DNA of 64,000 nucleotides from Peribacillus simplex (GCF_900156045.1 NZ_FTMX01000003.1:434001-498000), one strand, 5' to 3'. Positions 36,250-44,925 are shown, counted from the stretch's first letter. Numbers and translations: made by a program. Notes: generated by a model not told the origin, from the sequence alone.

Positions 36250-37305
36250 TTACCCTTCTCTCCGTCTCTTTAATAAAATCAGCGCAAATGCAGGTGCCCC
36301 GATAAGTGAGGTGATCACTCCGATCGGCAGTTCCGATGGGGCAATGATCGTTCGTGCCACAAAATCCGCCAATATTAAGAATCCGCTTCCTACCAACAAT
36401 GACAACGGAAGTAGATGTTTATGGTCAGGTCCCCAAATCTTTCGGACAAAATGAGGAATGACCAATCCTACAAAGCCAATCGCCCCTGAAACGGCAACGG
36501 CTGCCCCTGTCAATGTCGAACCGGCTATCAAGATCCACATTTTCCGCCGCTTAACATTCACACCTAAGTGTTTTGCCCGGTCTTCCCCGAAAGTCATCGC
36601 ATTCAATTCACTTGTATTCATGATCAAAATCAATGATCCAATGATAAAAAACGGCAAAATGATTGCAATGTAATTCCATCCGCGCATTGAAACGCTTCCC
36701 ATCAGCCAGCCGATGATTTGTCTTAATTCATCACCCGTCAGCGCAATCATCAATGAAATGAAGGCACTTAAAAATGAGCTGAAAATGATTCCCGTTAAAA
36801 TGATCGTTTCCACTTTCATCGACCGATCCATTTTTTTTGCAAAAGTCAGTACGCAAAGCATCGTGAGCACTGAGCATAAGATGCTCAATGCCGGAAGAGT
36901 ATATAAACCGATGAACGGCAGTGAAATATTCAAGAATATTGTCAATACGGCGCCGACCGATGCTCCTGATGAAATACCCAATGTGTAAGGATCAGCGAGC
37001 GGGTTCCGGAGCAGTCCCTGAAAAGCCGCACCCGCAATCGCAAGTGATGCCCCGACCAAACCCGCAAGCAATACGCGCGGCAAGCGGATGTTCATCACGA
37101 TATTCGTAAGCATCACATCCGGATCAGCAGAAATCGGCAAATGGAAAATCTCCTTGCCGATTATTTGTATAAGTACGGGAATCGGTACTGGCACCGAACC
37201 AAAGGAAATGCCTATCGTCATTGCGAATAACAAAATGAACAACGCAATCAAATAAGCAAACGCCCATTTAGTTGTCAAATTGGTTCGGATAGACTGATTT
37301 GGCAA
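36250..37305 (-). CDS. btuC: Cobalamin ABC transporter permease BtuC (FecCD family)
   Basis: A 351-residue permease with about ten hydrophobic segments. IRLPRVLLAGLVGASLAIAG and RNPLADPYTLGISSGASVGA are the FecCD hallmarks, and GAIGFVGLVIPHFVRKIWGP forms the ATPase contact. Substrate cobalamin is inferred from the operon and riboswitch; sequence alone would also allow a siderophore. The start is a TTG shortly after AGAGGA, overlapping the btuF end by 38 bases. Confidence 0.9.
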   Translation of the reverse strand: MPNQSIRTNLTTKWAFAYLIALFILLFAMTIGISFGSVPVPIPVLIQIIGKEIFHLPISADPDVMLTNIVMNIRLPRVLLAGLVGASLAIAGAAFQGLLRNPLADPYTLGISSGASVGAVLTIFLNISLPFIGLYTLPALSILCSVLTMLCVLTFAKKMDRSMKVETIILTGIIFSSFLSAFISLMIALTGDELRQIIGWLMGSVSMRGWNYIAIILPFFIIGSLILIMNTSELNAMTFGEDRAKHLGVNVKRRKMWILIAGSTLTGAAVAVSGAIGFVGLVIPHFVRKIWGPDHKHLLPLSLLVGSGFLILADFVARTIIAPSELPIGVITSLIGAPAFALILLKRRREG

Positions 37306-38233
37306 GTTCCTCTACTCCCTCTATTAAACGTGGACCGGAACGGGTAACCAAGTCTGAATGGACATCAAAGACTTGGCCATTCTTAATAGCATTTACGTCT
37401 TGCCATCCTTTTCGGCCCGTCACTTCACTCACTGAATCTTTCGTATAGTAACCATACGTTGTAATGATGACATCCGGATTTGCAGCAATCATCGACTCTT
37501 CATCAATTTTTGCCCATCCGTCCAATTCAGCAGCAGCATTATCCGCTGAAATAATGTTAAGCATCTCATTCATGAAAGTATTTTTTCCAGGTGTGTATAT
37601 ATCCGGTGAAGGTGAAACTTCCACTAAAACGGTCTTCCTATCCGCTTCCTTTACGGATTTGGCCTTTTCCTGGATATCCTTGAGCTTCGTTTTCATATCC
37701 GTAACGATATCTTCTGCCTTATCATGTTCTCCCGTTGCCTGTCCAATCATTTCAATAGACTCATAGACTTGGTCAAAGCTTTGAGCATCATTGACTACAA
37801 GGACATCTATTCCAGCATCCTTAAGTTGCTGTAAACCCTCATTTGAATTATGGGCACTTGATGCATGCGCCAGAACAAGATCAGGTTTCATGGAGACAAT
37901 CAGCTCCGTGTTCATTTCCATTCCGCCAACTTTTTCAATTTCTTTCGTTTCTTCCGGGTAATTATCATTGTCGGATACACCAACGACCCTTTTACCCAAA
38001 CCAAGTGCAAAGACCACTTCCGTATTACTTGGTATCAACGAAACGATTTTCTTCGGTTTTTGTTCTATCGTTACTTTTTCCCCAGTTGCATCTTTAATCG
38101 TAATCGGGAAAGCTTCGTGTTGAGCATGATTCGTTTGCTTCTTTTCTTTTCCTTCGTCAGTAGCGTCACTGCAGCCAACCATCAATCCTGCAGTAAGCAT
38201 CATCAACAGTATCAGACCAAAAATCTTCTTCAT
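37268..38233 (-). CDS. btuF: Corrinoid-binding lipoprotein BtuF
   Basis: A 321-residue substrate-binding lipoprotein of the BtuF/FhuD fold. The signal peptide is MKMKKIFGLILLMMLTAGLM ending in a VGC lipobox-like cleavage site. The mature protein shows IVSLIPSNTEVVFALGLGKR and VVGVSDNDNYPEETKEIEKV, typical of cobalamin binders. The start is uncertain: ATG at 38233 follows GGGGA; in-frame ATGs lie at 38239 and 38257. It is the first gene after the cobalamin riboswitch and its terminator, so corrinoid represses uptake and all salvage genes. Confidence 0.9.
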   Translation of the reverse strand: MKKIFGLILLMMLTAGLMVGCSDATDEGKEKKQTNHAQHEAFPITIKDATGEKVTIEQKPKKIVSLIPSNTEVVFALGLGKRVVGVSDNDNYPEETKEIEKVGGMEMNTELIVSMKPDLVLAHASSAHNSNEGLQQLKDAGIDVLVVNDAQSFDQVYESIEMIGQATGEHDKAEDIVTDMKTKLKDIQEKAKSVKEADRKTVLVEVSPSPDIYTPGKNTFMNEMLNIISADNAAAELDGWAKIDEESMIAANPDVIITTYGYYTKDSVSEVTGRKGWQDVNAIKNGQVFDVHSDLVTRSGPRLIEGVEELAKSVYPNQFDN

Positions 38234-38316
38234 TTTCATTCCCCACAATCTTTTCATTTAATTTCTTCCCACCTCAATAAAGAAAACGCATTGTTGGAAG
38301 ATGCCCCCAAAACAAA

Positions 38317-38345
38317 AAGCACCTCCCGTTAAACGGAAGGTGCTT
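38317..38345 (-). terminator. Expression-platform terminator of the cobalamin riboswitch
   Basis: On the minus strand AAGCACCTTCCGTT pairs with AACGGGAGGTGCTT, followed by TTTGTTTT. It lies between the aptamer and btuF, so its formation would switch off the operon. Confidence 0.85.
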
Positions 38346-38377
38346 GTATGGCAACAATATCATTACGGACTCTTTCT

Positions 38378-38575
38378 TAGGGTCTGCCACACACCTTCCC
38401 ATCCGCGTAGGTTACAGGTGTACGAATTCTGGCAGGTCTCCTGGCTCATGGTCATCGTCAACGGCACCTTCCCATATCTCATACAGTGGTACACAGCCGT
38501 CAGCTCCCATATACAGTGGCGGGACCGCGCTGGCATTTCACCAACTTCCCTTTTAAGTCATTAAGACACCAAATC
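38378..38575 (-). ncRNA. Cobalamin (B12) riboswitch aptamer
   Basis: On the minus strand the region reads through GGTGTC, AAAAGGGAAGTTGGTGAAA, GCCAGCGCGGTCCCGCCACT, GGGAGCTGACGG, and finally GCCAGGAGACCTGCCAGAAT. GTGAAANNCCAGCGCGGTCCCGCCACTGT and AGCCAGGAGACCTGCC are hallmark stretches of the cobalamin aptamer, including the B12 box. A terminator hairpin and btuF follow. An extended -10 TGTATAAT lies just upstream at about 38612, without a good -35. Confidence 0.93.
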
Positions 38576-38674
38576 GTTCTTATGTATATAATTTTCACTG
38601 CCTTCATTATACACCATGTAAGAATCGATTATTATATGATTTTTCTGAACAAGTTCGAAATGACCCGTCCGTCT

Positions 38675-39547
38675 TTAATGTTTTGAAGAATTTTCAATCA
38701 GTGACGCAAACCCATCGACTGATAACCCGGGTGAAATCCGAACTCGATGCAGGGCATGCATCCCTTGGTCCCTTGAAGCTCCCCCAGGTTCGGTAGTGAC
38801 TGCCATCTTGTAACCCGCTTCTTCTGACAGCCTTAGACTCTCTTCATTATACCGGCCAACCGGATAGGAAAGCACTGTCGTGTCCTGGTCGAGCATACGG
38901 TCGAATAGCTCCTTCGACTGAACCATTTCCGCTTCTTGCTGCACTGCCGTCATGCGGTTCAGCTCCAAATGGTTGATGGTATGGCTTTCGATCGAAATCC
39001 CATTCCTGCTCATCTCCAGCATTTGATTTTCAGTCAGGTGATGACCTTTACCAATGGACTTACCGATCATGAAGACAGTTGCTTTCATATCATTTTCTTT
39101 TAATATCGGAAAAGCCTCCGTGTAGTTATCTGTATAGCCATCATCAAAAGTAAGCCAGACACACTTCTCACTTGGCATCCGATTCTCGGTTAAAACGAGG
39201 TATGCTTCTTCAGGGGATAATGTATAGTAACCATTCTCCCGAAGCCAAGCCATCTGTGATCGGAATTCCTCAATTGGAACCCGAAGGCCATTCCCTTCAG
39301 AAATGCTGTGATACATCAAGATTGGAAGCTGGACCGCGGACTCGGCCGTTATCCAGTCTCCCGTATCGATTTGTCTTTCCAAATCCTGACCGGTCCCATT
39401 CTCGGCCGCTTCGACCACTTCAATGTCATCTTCCGCAATCGGTGCAGCCGTCTTTATGCCTATCCCCTCTAAAATCCCTTGTGAACATCCTGGTAAAATT
39501 AAAATTCCCAGCAATGCCACCATCCATAAAACTCTATATCTTTTCAC
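38675..39547 (-). CDS. Polysaccharide deacetylase family lipoprotein
   Basis: A 290-residue lipoprotein with a NodB-type carbohydrate esterase domain. The signal ends ILILPGC; a linker of about 45 residues follows. The catalytic domain reads LPILMYHSISEG, WLTFDDGYTDNYTEAFPIL with metal-binding Asp pair, and IESHTINHLELN with the HxxxH pair. YPVGRYNEESLRL follows the family. It probably de-N-acetylates a cell-wall or biofilm polymer outside the membrane. I chose GTG at 39547, 7 bases after AGGAG; upstream ATGs fit the ribosome site poorly. It neighbours the tRNA-Arg. Confidence 0.87.
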   Translation of the reverse strand: MKRYRVLWMVALLGILILPGCSQGILEGIGIKTAAPIAEDDIEVVEAAENGTGQDLERQIDTGDWITAESAVQLPILMYHSISEGNGLRVPIEEFRSQMAWLRENGYYTLSPEEAYLVLTENRMPSEKCVWLTFDDGYTDNYTEAFPILKENDMKATVFMIGKSIGKGHHLTENQMLEMSRNGISIESHTINHLELNRMTAVQQEAEMVQSKELFDRMLDQDTTVLSYPVGRYNEESLRLSEEAGYKMAVTTEPGGASRDQGMHALHRVRISPGLSVDGFASLIENSSKH

Positions 39548-39698
39548 TATCATTCTCCTAATTTTTTCTAGCATAATAGTATCAGAATACTATTCAATAA
39601 TAAAGTATTCCATTTAATGAATTAATAGGAAAACACGAGGGCATAGTGACCCGCTGAGCATTCATGAAGATTTTTTTTCATAAGTATGTGCTATAAGC

Positions 39699-39727
39699 TT
39701 GAAAAGTTTGCCTATAAGAAATATAAT
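39699..39727 (+). promoter_or_regulatory. Sigma-A promoter of the tRNA-Arg gene
   Basis: TTGAAA and a perfect TATAAT are separated by exactly 17 bases, and the tRNA begins 25 bases after the -10 box. Confidence 0.85.
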
Positions 39728-39752
39728 AAATAAGTCGTCGACTTAAATATAT

Positions 39753-39826
39753 GTCCCAGTAGCTCAGCAGGATAGAGCGACAGCCTCCTAAGCTGTAGGT
39801 CGTAGGTTCGATTCCTATCTGGGACG
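39753..39826 (+). tRNA. tRNA-Arg (anticodon CCU)
   Basis: A complete cloverleaf can be folded: acceptor GTCCCAG with CTGGGAC, discriminator G, D arm AGCTCAGCAGGATAGAGC, anticodon stem ACAGC/GCTGT with loop CTCCTAA, and T arm TAGG-TTCGATT-CCTA. The anticodon CCT is at 39787-39789, reading AGG arginine codons. CCA is not encoded. The 3' half lies in the left attachment repeat of the island, so this half was supplied by the element on integration. Confidence 0.97.
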
Positions 39827-39830
39827 CTAA
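39784..39830 (+). repeat. attL, 47-bp direct repeat
   Basis: It covers the tRNA anticodon loop to just past the 3' end. It equals the copy at 54944-54990 except for T at 39812 versus C at 54972. Similarity resumes after it in the following terminators. Confidence 0.9.
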
Positions 39831-39837
39831 AGTTTAT

Positions 39838-39884
39838 AAGCCCTGTTATAATGCGGTTTCTCCGTGTTGTAGCAGGGTTTTTTT
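39838..39884 (+). terminator. tRNA-Arg terminator, element-borne copy
   Basis: CCCTG(TTA) pairs with (TAG)CAGGG, with an inner GCGG/CCGT stem, then eight Ts. It resembles the terminator at 54997-55043 but its stem is less perfect, so it is probably the element's own version. Confidence 0.8.
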
Positions 39885-40002
39885 CTGTTGGTATGACCGT
39901 AAAAGCCGTAAATTGCATGTAGGATAAAAGCACTTCTGTACGTAGGAAACAGTGATATTCCATTTCACTATTACTTTTCTATGTCTGGAGGTGCTTTTTT
40001 TT

Positions 40003-41049
40003 ATGAAAAAACACGTTATTAAACAGCGTGGAACAGCGTTAACGGAACGAAAATTGACCAGTAAGAATAAGGAAAGTTTCACAATTGAATACACACTGCA
40101 AGAAGCCTTAGATATTTTTCTACGTGCAAAAGTTGCTGAAGGTGTCCGACAGCGAACATTAGGCGAATATGTACGGCACATTAGGTATTTAACAGAATAC
40201 TTATCTGTTTATCATCCGTCTTTTAATAACGTTAGCGATCTATCCCCTTCTTTAATAAGAGAATATATCACTTTTTCAAAAAATAAGAAGGCTTATGCAG
40301 GCGATGAACAGCGTGAGAAAACCACTACTTTATCAGTAAACACAATAAATATAAGGTTACGTACGTTACGAACAATGTGTAAATTCTGGTTTGAAGAAGG
40401 AATAACGCCTGATAACTCAATGAAGAATATCAAGAATCTTAAACTGGATGCTGAAGAAGAAGTAAAGGGTTTTTCAGATGAAGAAGTAACTATGATTTTG
40501 AATTACTTTAATGAACGTAATTATGGTGAATGGCGTGATAAAATCCTTGTTCTTCTTTTGCTGGATACAGGAATGAGAATCAATGAAGCCGTTTCTATTC
40601 ATATTACAAATATTGAGTTTAAAGAATCGTCTATCTTCATCCCACCCGAAGCAAATAAAAACAGAAAAGGCCGCCATATCCCTGTAAGCCGTGATGTAAT
40701 GCGTGAAATTAGAAAGTTACATGATGAATGTATTGGTTATTTTGGAAGCCATGAAACACTTTTTATGAATGCATATGGCGAACCATTGACTGGTGACACA
40801 ATCCGAAGGAGATTGCATAAAGTTGGAACTGCATTAGAAATACCAAAAGTACATCCACATAGATTCAGGCATACGTTTATTCGTAATTACATTTTGAATG
40901 GTGGTGACTTATTCACCTTACAGAAGATAGTTGACCATTCTAACATCACAACAACAAGAAAATATGTGCAATTGGATGACGTACACATCAAGGATCAGCA
41001 CTCTAAGTTTTCACCAGTGAGAAAGTATATGAAGCGTAGCAAGCATTAA
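40003..41049 (+). CDS. int: Tyrosine recombinase (integrase) of the island
   Basis: A 348-residue phage-type integrase. Residues about 30-130 form the SAM-like core-binding domain (TLQEALDIFLRAKVAEGVRQ). The catalytic domain has TGMRINEAVSIH with the first Arg, HPHRFRHTFIRNY with the His-x-x-Arg pair, VDHSNITTTRKYVQL with the second His and nucleophile Tyr321. I chose the ATG at 40003 after GGAGGT; an in-frame start at 39952 lacks a ribosome site. It would insert and excise the island at the tRNA-Arg gene. A hairpin follows at about 41055. Confidence 0.93.
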   Translation: MKKHVIKQRGTALTERKLTSKNKESFTIEYTLQEALDIFLRAKVAEGVRQRTLGEYVRHIRYLTEYLSVYHPSFNNVSDLSPSLIREYITFSKNKKAYAGDEQREKTTTLSVNTINIRLRTLRTMCKFWFEEGITPDNSMKNIKNLKLDAEEEVKGFSDEEVTMILNYFNERNYGEWRDKILVLLLLDTGMRINEAVSIHITNIEFKESSIFIPPEANKNRKGRHIPVSRDVMREIRKLHDECIGYFGSHETLFMNAYGEPLTGDTIRRRLHKVGTALEIPKVHPHRFRHTFIRNYILNGGDLFTLQKIVDHSNITTTRKYVQLDDVHIKDQHSKFSPVRKYMKRSKH

Positions 41050-41054
41050 AACAG

Positions 41055-41697
41055 AAAAAGACACAGTGTTACCAGCACTGTGCCAAGAAAACTCAACCTA
41101 TAAAACTGAATAACTGAACAGCTATCAGTCTGTTAATTACCTTCATCTTATCGAAAAAAATTCGTTAATGCAAGGCGTATTAAGTATTGTCTTTTTTAAG
41201 GCATCCTGTTAGTCGTCCTCTTGCTGGAATGCCTACTAATAGCAAGTAAATCTAACCTTGAAAGGTACTGGTTGTAGCCAATGCAGAAAATACAGCCGTA
41301 ATCACATTAACAGCTTTCCTTGTTTGCTGGTGGTTACTAGGTGAGAACGACCATTAACGGTTCGGTTGGTTGCTTGGTGCATTACGGTGCAGGTAGCAGC
41401 AGACAAACGATAACATTCGGCACGTTGGACAAGCATAACGTGTAAAAAGTCTGTTGAGTATGAAAGTACAACGTTCAAACAAGGTGATACGGTGGAACCC
41501 TCAACAACTCGGTTCAATTCAGTGTTAATGAATGGCTGCTTTTATAGTACTTAATTTTTTTAAGTGCTATAAAGGTAATCATTCTTTTGTCCAATGTTTC
41601 CTATACAATCTGGTTAATTCAGCAGTAAGGCAAAACCAAAAGTCAAGAAAATAAAGAACATACCTTACTTTAAATTTATGATTACTTCCTTAAAGTT
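41055..41697. other. Non-coding stretch with hairpins after int
   Basis: About 640 bases with no supported gene. It begins with a hairpin (CACAGTG/CACTGTG at 41055-41087) that may end int. At 41538-41576 there is a 13-bp near-perfect hairpin, CTTTATAGCACTTA with TAAGTACTATAAAAG on the minus strand, around an A/T loop. A minus-strand open frame at 41302-41517 has no ribosome site and odd composition, so I do not call it. Integrase arm sites or a small RNA could lie here. Confidence 0.5.
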
Positions 41698-41732
41698 ATG
41701 TCCTAATTCATGTGAAATTCGCAAGTAGATAA
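41698..41732 (+). promoter_or_regulatory. Island motif, copy 1 (before helicase-like gene)
   Basis: ATGTCCTAA, 14 bases, GCAAGTA-NN-TAA. The same halves with exactly the same spacing occur before the genes at 44187 and 54486. The ATG of the helicase-like gene is 49 bases downstream of the motif end. Likely a promoter or regulator-binding site (inference). Confidence 0.65.
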
Positions 41733-41780
41733 GAGAGTAAGTTAACTCTTACAAAACACACATGAAAAGGAAGTTTATAT

Positions 41781-43046
41781 ATGTTATTGAAAATACCAAC
41801 GCAAAAAAACATTAACATTGTTGATTCAATTATGGGGAGTGGAAAGACTAGCTGGGCAATTCAGTATATGAATGAAGCAGCAAATTCCCAAAAATTCATT
41901 TACATTACACCTTTTAAAACTGAAGTGGAACGGGTCTTATCTTCTGTTAACCGTGAATTTAAGCAGCCAGATGGTGATAGTGCTGGTGAAACAAAGCTAG
42001 AGGATATTAAACGCCTTATCGCTGACGGGGAAAACATTGTATCCACTCACTCATTATTCAAACGTGTAGATAGTGAAATTATTGATCTTTTAGATATGGA
42101 AAATTACATTTTGATTTTGGATGAAGTTATGGATGTTATTGAACAGGTGAAAATTTCAAAAGATGATTTAAAAATGCTTATACAGAATAAGGTTATTGAA
42201 GTGGACAAAAAAGGGATTGTTTCATGGGAACAAGTGGACTATCAGCAGGGTTACTTCGAAAAAATCCGTAATCTAGCTAATTCAGGCAACCTTATGATGT
42301 ATGAAGATGATGCTAGTGAACCTATAGCGATTTATTGGACGTTTCCTGTTGAAACTTTTAAATGTTTTGAGGAAGTTTTTATCCTAACTTATATGTTTAA
42401 TGGACAAATTCAACGTGCTTACTTTGATCTATTTGGTCTCAATTACAATTATAAATCTGTAATAAGCACAAATGAGGAATATAAACTTACTTCATACATC
42501 CCCTATCAGGAAGAGAACCGTTCACATTTAAAGAACCTAATCAACATTTATTACCCATCACCTAAAGATAAGAAGGACATGAATAAAATTGGAAGTAAAC
42601 ATTCTTCATTTAGTGTCACTGATTTAAAGAAAAAGACTATGAACACTGAAACAAAACGGGTTATCCGAAACTGTGCTTATAATTTCTATCGACATAAATG
42701 CACTGTCCCTACAGAAGAAGTTATGTGGACTACCTTCCAAGAGTTTAAGGATAAGGTTACACCATCAGGATTAAAAGATCACTTTGTCAGTGTAAATGCA
42801 CGTGCTACTAATGAGTATCAGCATAAAAGTACATGTATCTATTTAGCTAACAGGTATACCAATCCTGTGGTAAAAAACTTTTTTAGCAAACATGATGTAG
42901 AAGTTGATGTGAAGTTATTCGCATTGTCAGAACTACTTCAATGGCTGTTTCGCAGCCGTATTCGTACTGAACAATCTATAAATGTTTATATTCCTTCTAT
43001 ACGAATGAGAACACTGTTAGAACAATACTTAAACAACGAGATTTAG
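41781..43046 (+). CDS. Helicase-like P-loop NTPase of the island
   Basis: A 421-residue protein. Walker A is SIMGSGKTSW (Lys22), the motif Ia region is FIYITPFKTEVERVL, IVSTHSLFKRV follows, and Walker B is LILDEVMDV with a DExx box. A motif VI-like arginine cluster near the C-terminus, WLFRSRIRTEQSINVYIPS, suggests a superfamily 2 helicase relative. Such proteins occur in phages and integrative elements, often for replication, but I cannot name the family. AAAGGAAG precedes the ATG. The island motif lies upstream. It is the best candidate for the island's replication protein. Confidence 0.65.
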   Translation: MLLKIPTQKNINIVDSIMGSGKTSWAIQYMNEAANSQKFIYITPFKTEVERVLSSVNREFKQPDGDSAGETKLEDIKRLIADGENIVSTHSLFKRVDSEIIDLLDMENYILILDEVMDVIEQVKISKDDLKMLIQNKVIEVDKKGIVSWEQVDYQQGYFEKIRNLANSGNLMMYEDDASEPIAIYWTFPVETFKCFEEVFILTYMFNGQIQRAYFDLFGLNYNYKSVISTNEEYKLTSYIPYQEENRSHLKNLINIYYPSPKDKKDMNKIGSKHSSFSVTDLKKKTMNTETKRVIRNCAYNFYRHKCTVPTEEVMWTTFQEFKDKVTPSGLKDHFVSVNARATNEYQHKSTCIYLANRYTNPVVKNFFSKHDVEVDVKLFALSELLQWLFRSRIRTEQSINVYIPSIRMRTLLEQYLNNEI

Positions 43047-43165
43047 GTATTATTTCTTTAAATCCTTGCTAGACACTACCTAGCAAACAAACGATGAAAC
43101 CCTTGGCATCATTGGTTTTTTCGAGTATTCCCTTATAAGAAAGATACTAAAATAATAAAACATTT

Positions 43166-43222
43166 CCAAACAACACTCCAAGGGATAGCCAAGGAACGGC
43201 TACCCCTCTCTATGTTGTTTGG
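43166..43222. other. Nested inverted repeat, possible structured RNA or origin
   Basis: Outer arms CCAAACAACA (43166-43175) and TGTTGTTTGG (43213-43222) are perfect. Inside, GGGATAGCC and GGCTACCC pair with one bulged A. No T run follows the outer stem. A further small stem (AAACC/GGTTT) lies at 43273-43295. It stands between the helicase-like gene and a convergent lipoprotein gene. Confidence 0.6.
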
Positions 43223-43314
43223 CACTAGTAACAGATTTCACTAAGAATCTAATCTATAGTAGTGAGGGTGTAAACCCGAACACGAGGTTTTAGCCGAGTT
43301 ATGTTTAGATCTAT

Positions 43315-43932
43315 TCATCCTCCAATGCCTACCCAAGTGTCGTTTGGGAATTCCTTTTTCACTAGTTTAGTAAAATTTTTATTGTTTTTATCAAAAAAGG
43401 TTATTTCTAAATTTAATGAATTGAAATTATTGTAAGTCTTCTTGTCAACTTCTTTTAAGGAAACGGAAAGATTCTTTTTCGGTTTAAAGTTATGAGAGAA
43501 AACACCTTTTTGTTTTATAACAACTTTGTTTATCTTCTTACTTTTATTATCGACAACCATTACAAAGTACATCTTGTTATCAATTTCAATAAAACCTTCT
43601 GTTAATGGATCGTTGGAAATATCTGCCCCACCCATAAACTCATACTTGTTTTTCCCCTTATTTTTTAATTGAGTGAACCCATAGCATTTATTGCAGGATA
43701 TTTTATTTTCCGTTCTAAATAAAACAATCTTTCGGTTTGTATTGGGAATCGAATAAAGGGAATCAATTTTCGGCCGTATTTGGCCTTCTTCCGTTGCATT
43801 AGAATCTTGCAGATATTGTTCTGACACTTTTTCTAATTCTTCTTTATCTAAGGAAGCCACTTCATATTTTTCACAACCAGTTAAACACAGAAAAACACTA
43901 AATAAAATAACTATAACGTGCGATGCTTTCAT
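43315..43932 (-). CDS. Unknown lipoprotein of the island
   Basis: A 205-residue protein with a signal peptide and lipobox LCLTGC (Cys20), so it should be anchored on the outside of the membrane. The mature part is lysine-rich, has a CNKCYGFTQLKNKGKNKY stretch with two cysteines, and looks beta-rich (KMYFVMVVDNKSKKINKVVI). I do not recognise the family. It is AT-rich and transcribed opposite to its neighbours. Surface exclusion, immunity or phage-receptor masking would suit an island lipoprotein, but nothing in the sequence shows it. Confidence 0.75.
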   Translation of the reverse strand: MKASHVIVILFSVFLCLTGCEKYEVASLDKEELEKVSEQYLQDSNATEEGQIRPKIDSLYSIPNTNRKIVLFRTENKISCNKCYGFTQLKNKGKNKYEFMGGADISNDPLTEGFIEIDNKMYFVMVVDNKSKKINKVVIKQKGVFSHNFKPKKNLSVSLKEVDKKTYNNFNSLNLEITFFDKNNKNFTKLVKKEFPNDTWVGIGG

Positions 43933-44105
43933 AGTGAGTTTAATCCTCTCTTTTTCTTAACGGAATTATTGCATACATCACATAATTACAATTATAGGTT
44001 ACATTTTCAACCCTTTTTTAACATAGCCCTTTTCTTTAAGAAAGATGATCAAATATAAACAATCTTTGTTTTTAGTTATGATTTTAATAAATTATTTTCT
44101 ATACA

Positions 44106-44140
44106 ATGTCCTAAAATGAAATCAAATTGCAAGTACGTAA
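44106..44140 (+). promoter_or_regulatory. Island motif, copy 2
   Basis: ATGTCCTAA, 14 bases, GCAAGTA-NN-TAA, as in copies 1 and 3. The ATG at 44187 follows 46 bases after the motif. Confidence 0.65.
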
Positions 44141-44186
44141 ATATAAGGGGCTTTAAGAAGTCCAATAAAACTTGGAGGGAAACAAA

Positions 44187-44504
44187 ATGAAAACAAAAAC
44201 GATTATTAAGAACGGAACTATTTTTTCAGGAGAGATTAAAAAGGTTAATACTTATACAGCTTCAGTTCGAAGTAACGGTGACGATACTGTATTTTCACGT
44301 TTACAGATTGAGATACTAGATGACAAAGGTTGGCATTCTATATTTGTTGATAAAAATGAAAAACTAGTGAACCAAAGGCTGAGAATAGTTAATGAGAAAT
44401 CTCCAAAAGTAGTAATCGGTATGTTCGAACTTTTAACACTTGATCCTGAGGAATTTGACTTTATTATTGGAACGCTTGAAGGTGCAGGCTGTGAAATTCA
44501 ATAA
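44187..44504 (+). CDS. Hypothetical island protein
   Basis: A 105-residue soluble protein, not recognised. It begins MKTKTIIKNGTIFSGEIKKV and looks beta-rich in its first half, with an acidic C-terminal part (LLTLDPEEFDFIIGTLEGAG). The ATG lies 7 bases after GGAGGG; an in-frame TTG at 44172 lies before that site. It has the island motif upstream and overlaps the next gene by 14 bases, so the two are probably expressed together. Confidence 0.7.
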   Translation: MKTKTIIKNGTIFSGEIKKVNTYTASVRSNGDDTVFSRLQIEILDDKGWHSIFVDKNEKLVNQRLRIVNEKSPKVVIGMFELLTLDPEEFDFIIGTLEGAGCEIQ

Positions 44505-44802
44505 AGATGAACAGGAAACAGTTATTACTTTTGACGCTAAAAAAGGGACATGGACTTTCTATAGCTGCGTCCCCTCTCACGTTGATTCCTTTATAAAAAA
44601 TCCTATTCTAAATAAAGAAAAAATAGAGGTATTAACATCATATGAGGGTAAATCTACTAGCATTAAGTTTACTGTTGAAAATTCTCTTGTTACAAAGAGT
44701 TTTTTGAAGAAAAAACGGACGTTAAGCAAAGAACACAAACAGGCGTTACAAATTGGAAAGAGTAAAAAAAGAGTACAAAAGACTTTACAGAATAACCTAT
44801 AA
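44491..44802 (+). CDS. Hypothetical island protein, coupled to the preceding gene
   Basis: A 103-residue basic protein, not recognised. I chose the GTG at 44491 (VKFNKDEQETVITFDAKKGT) because it overlaps the previous stop closely and GAAGGTG lies upstream; an in-frame ATG at 44440 would overlap far more. The middle reads TWTFYSCVPSHVDSF and the C-terminus is strongly basic (KKKRTLSKEHKQALQIGKSK), which could contact nucleic acid. A terminator-like hairpin follows. Confidence 0.65.
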   Translation: MKFNKDEQETVITFDAKKGTWTFYSCVPSHVDSFIKNPILNKEKIEVLTSYEGKSTSIKFTVENSLVTKSFLKKKRTLSKEHKQALQIGKSKKRVQKTLQNNL

Positions 44803-44814
44803 TTATTCTATTCA

Positions 44815-44857
44815 AACGCCGTATAAGGCATTTAATCTAGCTTTATATGGTGTTTTA
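44815..44857 (+). terminator. Terminator of the 44187-44802 unit
   Basis: AACGCCGTATAA pairs with TTATATGGTGTT (two G-T pairs) and is followed by TTAATG. The T run is short. Confidence 0.6.
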
Positions 44858-44888
44858 ATGTAATTGATTTGCAGGAATATAGTCCCTT

Positions 44889-44921
44889 TTTGTCGAATTA
44901 AGTAGGTGAAAAGGGGAATGA
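44889..44921 (+). promoter_or_regulatory. Leader with a Spo0A-box-like TGTCGAA, copy 1
   Basis: TTTGTCGAATTAAGTAGGTGAAAAGGGG. TGTCGAA (44891-44897) equals the Spo0A box core. Nearly the same leader stands before the gene at 46087. The end of the motif includes the ribosome site. Confidence 0.5.
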
Positions 44922-44925
44922 CATT

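Noticed and set aside
41302..41517. Minus-strand open frame of 71 residues in the gap after int
   Set aside because: No ribosome site, unusual composition and no family resemblance; an RNA or att-related region is more likely.
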